From Linanthus parryae (lineage: Eukaryota; Streptophyta; Magnoliopsida; Ericales; Polemoniaceae), in assembly GCA_023055425.1 (NCBI GenBank), contig JALGPY010000005.1:82563495-82627494 (forward strand): DNA of 64,000 bases. Direction: 5' to 3'. The translations under genes were made by a program, and so were the position numbers. Of the stretch, positions 10,761 to 21,329 are shown in pieces (positions within the stretch are counted from its first letter, which is position 1; every line of letters starts with the position of its first letter). A model generated the notes under the pieces. That model saw only the letters and a list, made by a program, of their open reading frames with translations. It did not search any database and was not told where the DNA came from.

Positions 10761-11699
10761 AATCCTAAACAATAACCTATTGTATCATTTATGTAATACT
10801 ATGAAGTACAACAAAAATAAAATACATGATATATAATGAGAAACTAAGCAAGTAATATAACACATTGATCATCAAACAATCAGTTACACAGACAATTTTC
10901 ACATAGGTTAAACACATCTTATTTCTCATGTATTTTAAAAATTAGAAAAATGGTCAATCGGGAAAGAAAAATTGTGAACTTTGGTGTGGAACATCATATC
11001 TGAGTATTCTTTCATAATAAAGAAATATCAACTCAAAATAAATTACAGAACTCAAGTTATGCAGAGAATAGCACAACTGCTGTCACAGATCACCAGAACA
11101 GAAACTTCAATTACTCCAGGTCGTGAACTGACTTTAACTTCTTTAAAATGGGCTAAGATTTTACCCAGATATATCCCTATGTGTCTAATAATAACCATAA
11201 AAATTTGAGACTCATACAAGATCAGGAAGATAGGTTAAAATAAAAAATACCACAGATGGTCACTATGAAATTCTGCTACTGTATAACAAACTTTGAAAAT
11301 TCGTAATTAAGTCTCCAAAACTTATTTGGGTCTGAAATTTTTATGGAAGATACCTAAAACTTGTCTAATACCACTGGGCAAAGTTCCGGGAAAAATAATT
11401 CAAAATTTAAACACGTCTGCTACACCAACTGCTCACTGTTTTACAAATTTGAACGTCACAAAACTCCGCGTTATCGCGTTCTAATTTTATGAACGCTTTC
11501 AATGTACTAAGCAAAAATAACGAACACAATGCAACAAAATTTTCAAATAAAACGCAACTTTATTAAATTAAAAAAAAAAATAATTCTCAAAACATGAGTA
11601 TTATTCTAGAACAAAATTCATCCTACCAAATCAAACTAATTTGAAACCATGTCTAAAATAAAACTAAATCAAAATCTAAGCATTCTCACTCGCGATAAA
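10761..11699. other. AT-rich non-coding stretch between two retroelement parts
   Basis: No protein, RNA gene or clear repeat boundary is visible. It lies between the chromovirus Gag and the gag-like region at 11.7-12.75 kb. TGGTATTAG on the minus strand near 11372-11382 recalls a methionine-tRNA binding site but the preceding bases do not end in CA, so it is not accepted. The stretch may be leader or LTR sequence of either element. Confidence 0.4.
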
Positions 11700-12755
11700 T
11701 AAATGATAATATGTCATAATGTTTGGATGGTGGTGGGGTAAGAGTGGAATATTGTGGTGAGTCGAGATGGTCGGAGTCAGATGGGTCCATATCTTCATCT
11801 TTTCTATCTTCCTTAATTATTTCTCATACTTTTTGCACCTTCCTTGCTATCTCTTTCTTGTCCATCCTATCGAGTTTCCTCAGCACGTGTCCTGCTTCAT
11901 GCTTAATATCCGCATCCATAGTTGCTACATTCTCAAAGCGTTCTAAAAGAGTAGGTGGATCTATCAGATAACCTCCATACATATGATGTATGTATTTGGA
12001 GATATTAGGCATTTCCTCACCCCATGCGTTGCATATGACTAGGTCGTCGAACTCGTCCTTCAACTCCTTCCAAGGTGTCATCCTTGGTAGTCCAGTGAGT
12101 ATGTAGTGGCATATGCTTAACGGGATAGAGAAAGATCCCCGTTACCTTTTGTTCCAAGTGATGCATAGATTTTCGATGTAGGCACAATATTCCTTTAGGT
12201 TTTCTAGGCCTGGATGGTAGATGACGCTATGTGGACGGTAGGCTCCAGTGAGATCGTCAGGAGTAGGGATGGGCGGTCTAAATCATTTGTGTGCAGTTAG
12301 AGTTGGAACATATACTTCTCTTTCAGGCATGTCTTCTTCTATGGGGTCCTCTTCAGGTTCATAATTCGGTCCCTCCTTCATCATTTGGACAAGTTCCTCA
12401 ACGTCTTGAGCTTCCAACATAGGCGTTCGACCAAATTGTTGTTCTTGTTTTACTTGTCCTCGTTGGGAACCCATTGTCCTTCTTTAACGATGTCCAAGTC
12501 GGCGTGGTCCTCCTTTACTTTATTTTATGGACATGTATCTGGTAGTCCATTAACTATGACGTCACACACCATCAGTGGATTCCAAAAAACTGGACCTCCA
12601 TGAGCGTAACTCCATTGAAAGCATCGATCTGTCAGACGCGCACAGTAGTCGGCAACGCTTTCCTGTCCTTCCAAGAACTTCAAGCGATAGGGAGATTCTC
12701 CAGGTCTATAATTTTATGAAACAGATTCGGGTTAGGCCGCCATATTAAAGAAAGG
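11700..12755 (-). pseudogene. Gag-like region holding two copies of one module
   Basis: I do not recognise this protein. It follows a PBS and a 200-base leader, the place for gag. After an ATG at about 12755, a first module (12710-12528) runs from YRPGESPYRL through EGQESVADYCARLTDRC to VCDVIVNGLPDTCP, ending in TAA. A second module (12240-12071) in another frame runs from YRPHSVIYHP through ENLKEYCAYIENLC to ICHYILTGLPRMTP. The shared pattern is YRP, then E/L-x-YCA, then a tryptophan, then C-x-x-I-L/V-x-GLP. An acidic linker (MGSQRGQVKQEQQFG..., EPEEDPIEED) lies between them and a charged tail follows (KLDRMDKKEIARKVQKV). In-frame stops lie at 12142-12144 and after the linker. The duplication is a visual alignment. 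Confidence 0.5.
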
Positions 12756-12960
12756 TAGAAGGTCTCAGCATTGCTCTATACCAAACGTACTCTCGAAATC
12801 TTAAAGTAATTAATAACAAAGCATAAAAATAATTTCAAATAATGAAAAAATGCTACTAAACTATCCCACTACCCCGTCTTATTCAAAGTTTAAATTATTT
12901 TCCCTATGTCCATTTTAAATTTCCCTACAGGTTTTTTAGGTTTCTTTTTGGAATACCGGA

Positions 12961-12972
12961 CTCTGATACCAA
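12961..12972 (-). other. Primer binding site, initiator methionine tRNA type
   Basis: The minus strand reads TTGGTATCAGAG one base after the LTR end GTTACA. TGGTATCAGAG matches the 3' end of plant initiator methionine tRNA, the usual minus-strand primer of many LTR elements. Confidence 0.88.
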
Positions 12973-12973
12973 C

Positions 12974-15105
12974 TGTAACACCCCCAAATTGATCAAACCG
13001 GAATTCCGGGGTTGTCACTCTGTACCCGAAATTAAACCCGAATACAAGGAGAATTAAAGAGCGGATTCCAAGCAAAAAAATCCATAAAAACTCAAAGTAA
13101 TACTTATTGAAAACTTAAATTGTTGTGCCACAAATTAGGGCATTATTCAAACTAAAATCCAAAGCTATTAAAATATGTTCTAATGAAATTCAAATGTGCA
13201 AGTATTGTTGTCTATGTGATGATTTCGCGTCCCCGTTAAGCTATGCTCCCATCACCTAGACATGTGGTGCAGAAAACAAAAGGGAACACCACAGTTTCTA
13301 AATTTAGCGGAAATACTGATTAAATAAACGCCCAAACATGTAAACAGATTATGAGACAGTTTCTTAAATCAGACACAATAGTTTGAAAAGAAGGAAATAA
13401 AGTATGAGTATAAGTGCGAAAATAAATTTTTCTTTAAGCATATCGCGCGGGGAAACATTCCCAAACTCTCTTCATTTGTCCAATCTGGACTTTCAAATTT
13501 AAAGAATAAAGGTCAAAGTATTTGGAAACCATATTTTATCCTGTTGTCACGGGGAAGAACCAAGCATCACACACTACCAAGACCATAAGTATCGACACCC
13601 CCCCCCCTAAGACTTCTTGCGGCCAGAGAGGTAAGTACAAGGAGCAAACTTGGGGCTGTTTCGGCCGAGCAAATAAAATAAAGTGGATCGAAAGATCGTA
13701 GTCCACATCGACGAATCCCAAAATAAATGTTCCCCGGTACAACCATTCCACTTTGCGTCAAAACGTATTATTAATTTCTCATGTGACAGTTGTGATAACA
13801 TCACTTTAGTAAAATCAACAAGATGCTCGAATAAACCTTTAAGCAGATATTTCATTTTGAGATGATAAATCACAAAGGACAGTTTAGAAACGAAAGAAGG
13901 AAAGGGTTCTAGGCCTGGCACGTTCACTTACCTCAACAAAAGCAATTAAAGAAAGTCAGTCGTAATATTCGACGTATCCTTCGTCGGAGAACTCGTTCCC
14001 TACAAATTTATAATTTCCTAATTAATGCATTGCTAACACATAAACACAACCAACGTCTTATATGCAATGCAACGCGGCTCCCCTAATAGCTTCCTAACCC
14101 CAATAATAAATACCTAGCTTGTTTAAGAAAATCAAAACATAGTTTATTGTAACGTGTTTGTATTTAAATACTATTCTAAACTATCTATTGAAAGGGTGTA
14201 TTTACTTTCCAAAAGCAAATATTAGTTTTATTAAACATACTAGTATGTATTAAGAGAACAAGAACTCTAACATAGCTTTTTTTCCACAAAATAACGTATT
14301 TTATACTACCTATTTTTCTTTAAGAAAGTTTAATAAAATTATGTGTTATATATATATATATAACTTTTTTTAATAAAAACACTTTTAGCAATATAAGGAA
14401 GAAACTAACTGGTTTTAGTTAATAATCAATTATTTACAATAAGCTAAAAAAACAAATAAAACAAAACCTACAAGCTACATAAGTCCCCTCCAACATTTCA
14501 GACTGAACAACCTAACCCCCCCCCCCCAACCTTTACTCCCAACTTCAATTTAGTTTCTCTCCTCCAAGAACCCACTGTACAAAACAAGTGAAAACAAAAC
14601 TTCACATATTGAAAGACAAAACAGATAGGAGGGCTTGGTGATTACGGGAAGAAGAGGAAAAAGAGGACAGTGGCGCGACTGGGTGGGCGACAGCGGTGGA
14701 GCTGGCGGTGTCTGATGAAACAGAGGCGGCCGGAGGCTTCGGCCGGACCTGGATTCGGATGGGCTCCGGTCGACTTCTTGATCGGCGCAAAACAGAGCAG
14801 AGAGATCGAGAGAGAGATAACGACGATAGAGAGAGAGAGAGAGATTTTTGGTGGTTTCTTTCTAGGTTTCACATGTTTTTATAGGCTTTGGGTATAGAAT
14901 TTTTCGCCGAGGAGGAGACCCACGGGTTGTTCTTCGATTCTGAACCGGACCACAAAATTGGCGAAATTGATTTGCTTTGTGCTAAATTATTGATCTTTGA
15001 TGAGGTTACATCGAATTGGGACAGAAATTGGCAAATTTGGTGGTGATTGGAGGCGATGGTGGTGTTCGGGCGGCGAAGGGATCGGAGACTCTCATGTTCG
15101 TTACA
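12974..15105 (-). repeat. 5' LTR (2132 bp) of a minus-strand LTR retrotransposon
   Basis: The segment is bounded by TGTAAC and GTTACA, a six-base terminal inverted repeat, and lies one base from a methionine-tRNA PBS, which fixes its role as a 5' LTR. The minus strand starts TGTAACGAACATGAG at 15105 and ends GGGGGTGTTACA at 12974. Inside are poly-C runs near 13600 and 14520, a (TA)n at 14347-14362 and a (GA)n at about 14827-14844. No protein is convincing. Its sequence start does not match the LTR start at 4483, so pairing with the chromovirus is not supported. No partner LTR is seen in the window. Confidence 0.75.
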
Positions 15106-15430
15106 GGATATGAGGAAGAATATGAGAATTTTAGGTAAAAGAAACTTTCACCCACCTAATTTTAGGTGAAAGACGAAAACTACCCCCTAATTTAATTAAA
15201 AGACACAAATTAAGATTAAGAAAAGACACAAAAAACCCCAGTTTTTATTAATAATAAAAAATTACTTTTAAACAACAAAAGCTAGTACCCGTATCTTATA
15301 ATAATATCATTTTAAAACCCACTAATATTATAAAATACCGGTATCGATAAAACAGGGTATTTCAATTATAGCTTGATGCCGGTCGGAAACAAAATCCAGA
15401 CCATGCATGTCTGGCCTAATTAGTTGTAGT
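15106..15430. other. AT-rich stretch without visible gene
   Basis: No protein or RNA is seen. The stretch separates the LTR at 12974-15105 from the truncated MULE transposase and has a short inverted repeat (ACCTAATTTTAGGT) near 15155. It could be decayed MULE 3' sequence. Confidence 0.4.
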
Positions 15431-16617
15431 TTAGTCAAGAACCATGTCCATGCCTCTGTATTCTCGCGTTACACCTCCCCACGCAATGGGATAACATTGT
15501 TTCTCACTATCAACCATTGTGAACACAACCAACTGAACAGGTTCTTTCTTCATGTGCGACATATCAATCACAGTAACATGTCTCATATACCGTATACCTG
15601 CAATGTGTGCTTCGAGGGCCATGAAGCAGTACTGAAATACATAATTAGGGCTCACCACAATATCCCACTTCAAACCTGGGTTCAACTTAGTGGTTAAATG
15701 CATGAACGCAGGAAGATCTGCATAATTGTGGGCCCTAGTGCCGCTAATAACACTTTTACGCTTTTGAATTGCAATCCACGACGTATGGTATGAGAATTCG
15801 GTGCCCATATCTTTTGCAGTAGCCTGAACATCACTGATTGAGGGTGTCTTTGTGAGATCTTCAAATTGTCCAGCAATTGCTTCGCTACAACCACGCTAGT
15901 CATGTTACGGTGCTTACCGTCAATCGTAATTGCGGTACAGGTGTGAATGGGATTATGTTTCTCAAGGACATAGTTCAGATCCTCTTTGATCTTGTACACC
16001 CCAACCATCCACTTGCAGTTCTCATCACTACAATGCATCACAAGTTGCATAGCCTCTCGCTTGTAGACGTAAAAAGACCAACCGCTCTTAGCAGCAACCT
16101 AATAGGCATCAACAACACGTCAGGTCCGGCATACAAATCGCCCATCTTCAAAACCAGTCCGTCAGACCTACCAATACCATCACTACCCCTACCACTACAC
16201 TCGGGCTCATCAACAAAACGAGTGTGGTCTATCTGCACAATTTCCAATGCAATATTGTTATGCACATTTGGTTCTTCTATATCAGATATATCAATGTCAT
16301 TGACTACATTGGTGGCATTTTCATGATCGAAGTTGGATGGACTGAGATCCATACAACTTTCTCCTTATGCGGCGACCAAACGAGGGTCCATGTCGTCAGC
16401 ATAGTCCTCAGGGATGATCTGCACACCGGGAAAATATTCTTCTTCAATCAATGTATGGGGAATATTGTGTTCATCCATGGGAATCAGCTGTATATTTTGG
16501 TCATCCATCGGAATCGGCTCGATATGTACTCTCTCAAGAGCTATATGTGAAACTAAGTTCCGTTGAAACTCATCCTCCAAAGTAAAGTACAGTTTAACTG
16601 TAAATCCCGCTGCTTAC
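15431..16617 (-). pseudogene. MULE (Mutator-like) transposase, part downstream of Athila insertion
   Basis: MULE transposases are DDE enzymes that move Mutator-like DNA transposons. On the minus strand a MuDR-type Cys/His DNA-binding segment is seen (MHCSDENCKWMVGVYKIKED, then NPIHTC) near 16050-15930. After a frameshift near 15810 the transposase lead-in follows (HTSWIAIQKRKSVISG, LNPGLKWDIV), then the start of the catalytic core (TVIDMSHMKKEPVQLVVFTM, CYPIAWGGVTREY) with a candidate first aspartate. The frame ends at 15431 before the remaining D and E. The N-terminal part continues at 22941-23229 across the inserted element, and frames shift several times. Confidence 0.75.
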
Positions 16618-18226
16618 TGATAATTCCTCAATAAGAGTTATCATACGTGCATTCTACATTGTTATTTATGTGTGTTTCGATGCAAAGTGATGAATTTCGG
16701 GCTTATTTGAAGAAAATGCTCTTTAGGATGTTTTATAGCTTAAACGTACAATCCGGGCGTTTCTTGAATAGTTTTACGCGTGATTTGCATGATTTTGTCA
16801 TATCTGATCTTCGCGGTAGTGTTCGTGTCGTGATTTACAGGAACATTGCATGAGGATATCAAGTGGAGAGAAGAAACGAGCTTCAAGAGTCAAGAGGAAG
16901 CAAGAGAAATAAAGTAAGAGGAGAAAAAGTAACCAACCTTCACTATTTTGATGATATCTTGAGTTCTACGGGACCTGCTATAGTGAGACCAATTCAAAAT
17001 GAAAGTAGACTCAAAGATTTTTTATACAGTAGGTCGTGGAGCTCAATCAAAGGTCGGACCAGAAAGTTATGGTCCGGCGAAGTTGACACAAAAACAAAGA
17101 AAAGCTGGTAAAGTTGCACTGGACCAGTGTGCACTCTTTGGGCTGTATCTAGATTTAAATATAACATTTTGGGAAAGGCCTACGCCATTAGAAAATATAC
17201 ATCCAGATCTTTCCAATGATATAAGATAGGCCTCAAACAGAGTCCAGGCAAGCGATAAAAGGCCCGCGCAAGATCTGCTTATGAAATTTATCCGAGAATT
17301 GCAAACTAGAGGGGCTGAATTGCAAATTCGGCCAAAATAGATTAAAAATCGTGCCCAGGCCTATGCATCACGATTTTTTAGAGCTAGAGGGAAAGTTAGG
17401 CTTCTGGATACAAGGAAGAACTCGTTGGAGGAAGGCTTGGAGCTTGGAGTTCGTCTTGAGAGCGAGGATTCCATCGTTTGATTTCTATTTTCTATCTTTT
17501 TCATTGTTTATTATCATGATCAACATAAACTTCATCGGGTTGATCGTGAATCTCAGTAGCTAAGTTAAATATCAGGATATCTCAATGGTAGCTAGGGTTT
17601 GAAGCTGCTTTGGCCAATTATGAATTTGATTCACGTTTTGCCTAAACTTAATTGATGATGAATGTTATGCTATGCTTGATTTATGTACTTAATACTATAG
17701 TTTCTATTATTTCACGTCTCAATAGGATGATCATAGGTAGAGTATGTTAGAGGAATCAATATTCTCTACCCGGAAACTTGAATCCTGCACTAGTCGTATC
17801 TAGAGTTGAGGAATCTTTCTAGTTAACTAGAAGTAAGAGTAGAACACAAGAACATAATGCTATTTTGACGTACATAGGCTAGAGGAATCAGGTGTGTGCC
17901 TTTAAATATAGACTTTGGTTGAGGAATTTTCAAAGTACCCTTGCTTGTTTGGCAAATCAAGTCATCATCTGTGTTTCAGAACGTAATTCGTGAACGGTGG
18001 ATACCTAGTGAACATAGAGAAAATCCTAATAGTCGTCTTATATTACTCTCAATTTTACTAATTAGCTTGTTATTTCAGTTTCTTAATTATTAAAAAATCC
18101 AAATTGCTTACCCACATTAAAGTTAATCATCCTAGTTGATTCAATACAATTCCTTTGGGATTCGACAACCCGATCTTCTACATTTATTACTAGAGCGATA
18201 GCTATACACTTGCAGAAATCGTATCA
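16618..18226 (+). repeat. Left (5') LTR of Athila-like element
   Basis: It starts TGATAATTCCTC and ends GAAATCGTATCA, close to the right LTR over its whole length with scattered substitutions and small indels. It has no protein. TTCGACAACCCGATC near the 3' end is shared with the solo LTR at 5380-6965. Confidence 0.9.
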
Positions 18227-18231
18227 GGTTT

Positions 18232-18249
18232 TGGGCACCGTTTCCATGG
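18232..18249 (+). other. Primer binding site, aspartate tRNA-like
   Basis: TGGGCACCGTTTCCATGG resembles the TGGCGCCGTTGCCGGGG type used by Athila and related elements, with an extra G and other changes. Its place six bases after the LTR supports the reading. Confidence 0.65.
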
Positions 18250-18369
18250 TCTTCGGTTGAATTGATTAGGTTTATTAACTTGAGGGAATTTTATTTATTT
18301 ATTTATTTTTATTTATTTGTTGATCTCACATGCTTCCTAGCGTATGATTGTGCAAGCATATTGGTAATC

Positions 18370-19216
18370 ATGTGGGGGCAGCATTTTTATGGGCAATTTT
18401 CGGGATATTCACCGTACTATCCAATGGACATGTGTACAAACCTCCTCCGTGCAATAAAGAAGATGAGCGGATTAAATCAATGTCGGAGCTCATGTTAGCT
18501 AAATTGGACAGTATCGAGGAAAGGGTGAATAAGACTGATGAAACTCTCCAACAATTAGAAGGAATTTCTCGTGAGGTGGCAGATACATATACTGACAATG
18601 GGCCAAGAAGCATCATTACTGAATTAGTTGGGGAGTGCGAAGAGGAAGATGAAGAACCCAATAGGTCTATGTCTATAATACTATTCAGCATGAATTAATA
18701 GATCCTCGGGCTGCTTCAGACTTAGATTCAGACTCAGATTCGGACTCAGATTGGGATGATATTGTGAAGCCTACACAACTTGAGCCTCGCATAATTTCGG
18801 AGCCATGGCATGAGTGGGAGAGCGTTGACATTTCAAGCTTATGGCCTAATGATATTGAAGTTGTTTTTGTTGAAGAACAAGCTCATCAGTGCGCCAAGGA
18901 TGTGATATTTACACTCGTTGAGGATATGTGCCTAAATGAAGCTTGCCTTGAGCATAGGGAATTATTGCGCGGAGATGAAGAAGGGCCTAAATTCTATGCA
19001 ATTCATGAATTGCATCCCATTATTCTAATAGAAGAGCGAGGAAAGGAAGTAGGAAAGTCAGAACTCATTGTTGATGTCGTTCCACGTCAGATGCTATATT
19101 CAAATGGCCAATCCTCGATGATTGTAGTTTTGAAGAAGAAGAAGAAGAAGAAGAAGAAGAAGAAGAAGAAGACGAAGACGAAGACGAAGAGGAAAGGTAG
19201 AATGAGGCATGGCTGA
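18370..19216 (+). pseudogene. Acidic orphan ORF of the Athila-like element
   Basis: I do not recognise this protein. From an ATG at 18370 (MWGQHFYGQFSGYSPYYP) it passes through two frame changes, near 18425 and near 18675. The middle part is likely coiled coil (SMSELMLAKLDSIEERVNK, DETLQQLEGISREV). Then come an Asp/Ser repeat (DLDSDSDSDSDWDD), a conserved-looking globular stretch (WHEWESVDISSLWPNDIEVV, HRELLRGDEEGPKFYAIHEL) and a terminal lysine run from an (AAG)n tract. It occupies the gag position but lacks any gag or nucleocapsid motif I can name. Its length without stops (about 150 codons in the last part) suggests it was once maintained. Confidence 0.5.
19132..19193 (+). repeat. (GAA)n/(GAC GAA)n microsatellite coding for lysine run
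   Basis: An uninterrupted GAA run to 19170 turns into GAC-GAA units up to about 19193. In the ORF frame it is read as AAG, giving a run of lysines followed by Thr-Lys pairs. Confidence 0.9.
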
Positions 19217-21310
19217 AAACTTCTCTTTCTTATTACCATATGCAAATCACGCATGCTTGTTTGAGAGGAGACAAAGAGAGAAGCGATGGTGGAAGAAGAA
19301 AAATTTGAGAGAAAAACCTCCTTGACATTTTGAGGTAACAGGGTCGGGTCGTCGACCTTAAATTATAAGGCACTTGTTGGGAGGCAACCAAGCCTATTTA
19401 TTTGTATTAGATTAGGGAGTGGGTTTTTAATACAGTTATGTTTTGTGTTTTTAGTTATTTATGTGGAGAGATGAGAGAGAGAGAGAGAGGGACTAATGAT
19501 CTTTCCAAGTGACATACTTGAGTAGATTATGGGAGAGTCTACCCCGGTGTGCCATGGAACACATGAATTTTATAGGGACTCGTGAATGCGAGTTGGGAAT
19601 TCTCAAGATATAGATTCTAGCAGAGGAGGGAAGTCAACCCCGGTGTGCGAGTACACACCGACTTTAGAGGGGCATTGTGGCGCATCACTAGTGCTTGGGG
19701 ACTGCTTTGCACGAATTTCGTCACCACCCTTGAGGTGTTTGTTACTATTTCTTTTGTTTGAATTTGTGTTGATTTTAATAGATATGTTGTGCTCCATCTC
19801 ATCTACTGGCCTACGCACTGAATTCAGAGGTCTCTTTCATGATCCCTAAATTCGTTGAGGACAACGAAACATTCAGTGCGGGGGTAGTTTAACTGTCTAT
19901 TAGCTGATAGTTGGCTTGCATAGCCTGTTACATGCAGGATGTGTTTAGATTGTTTTGTGAGTCAGTATTGTGGTTTTTGCTGAGTTTTTACTTATATTTT
20001 CGTATTGTGTAGAGTAGTTATTATATTGTTTGCACTTTTAGATAATTGAGTATACCCACCAAAGAGTTGATTTTTTATATTTTATATTTTTGATAAAGGA
20101 AGGAGTTGATTTGTGTACTGTCAAATTTTTCGTGTCAAAAGCCTTGCATATAGAGTTAGTATATTAAGAAAAACACAAAAAAGAAAAAGAAAATAAAAAA
20201 TGAGAAAATCAGAAAATACATAAAAAGTAGAAAACTTAAAAATTTGAGAAAAAGGCAATTGAAGATCTTGAAACTGAAGAGAGCTTAGTGATTGAGTCAT
20301 TTCGAGTAGGAAGTGCCGTAGTAGGAAAAAATTTATTCTTTACTATTTAGTGTAGATGTTTCACGAAAGGATGTCCCGGGAAGTTTTGGAAGTTGTGAAA
20401 GAATGACATGTTAAAGTATACCTAGGTTTCCTATAGTGTGCTAATTAGATCGAGTTTCGTTGGAGCTGAATATTCTGTTTTCAAATGGAAACTTGTGGTC
20501 TCTTGTTGATCTGGGGTGGACCTTCATGTAGTGTTGGTTTCATGTGGTACGGTTGCCTCAACCTAAGTGAAGTTGGGGGGGGGGGGGGGCGTACACCACC
20601 ATACCTTACGGCGGTCACAAGAGTTAACTGAAAAATCCCGCGCTCTATATGCTCTACTGCACAGTTGTAAAAACAGAGGTGGAATGAAAAGATAATGAGA
20701 AATCTGGAAAAAAAAAATAGATATAAAAATTGTGCTTTAAGGTGAAACAACCTAATGTGCTTTCGTTCACACGGAAAATTTGGATTCCATCCAAGTAGAG
20801 CTTAGAGAGGAAAACTAGAGTCAAGCCTTATTTCACAGGAGTTGTGACTCCCGGGACAATTTGCATTCAAACGCAATAAAGGCTAAGAGTTTCTGAAAAC
20901 CTCAGATGATTCGGCGAAGAAAGGTTACACTAGATTTTGATCTGAATTAGACCCAATGAAGCGTAGGATGTGTTTGTTTCTTGGTTTGAATTGGTGGAAG
21001 AAAAGGGACACCTTAGTGAGATTTGCATAGAATTGTTTTTATTTCAAATTCTTGGTACGTGTATGTGAATCTCAAGAAGGACTAGTGACAGCTTGATGAT
21101 TTTCAGTTTATGATAGGGAGATTGCCTATTCTTGACGGAAAGAGTGAAACTAAATATTTGTGTTAAATACTTAATTAAGATCGAGTGTAGATTTGAATTT
21201 TCACCATATTGCTGCATTAGAATGTCGTGAGTCATGTTAGAGTCGTCGGAGTCCTGTTGGCTAGTAGACAGTTAGATGCAGTAGATGATACTTTGCTCGG
21301 GACGCGCAAA
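19217..21310 (+). other. Long non-coding 3' part of the Athila-like element
   Basis: No protein is convincing over 2.1 kb. Landmarks are GGCACTTGTTGGGAGGCAACC near 19369-19390, a (GA)n near 19470, a purine run GTGCGGGGGTAG near 19877 and a poly-G run at about 20575-20590. In Athila elements this space may hold an env-like ORF, which is absent here. Confidence 0.6.
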
Positions 21311-21329
21311 TGGCAAGTGTGGGGGAATT
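21311..21329 (+). other. Polypurine tract before right LTR
   Basis: TGGCAAGTGTGGGGGAATT ends exactly where the right LTR begins. A GTGTGGGGGA-type tract at this place is usual in Athila-related elements. Confidence 0.8.

Noticed and set aside
11371..11382. Second methionine-tRNA binding site (TGGTATTAGAC, minus strand)
   Set aside because: Two mismatches and no LTR-type CA end beside it.
14602..14897. Short open frames on both strands near 14.7 kb as a gene
   Set aside because: They overlap a (GA)n tract within an LTR and show no motif; low complexity explains the openness.
16224..16550. Plus-strand open frame at 16.2-16.5 kb as a gene
   Set aside because: It is the reverse strand of the MULE transposase region and has no recognisable motif.
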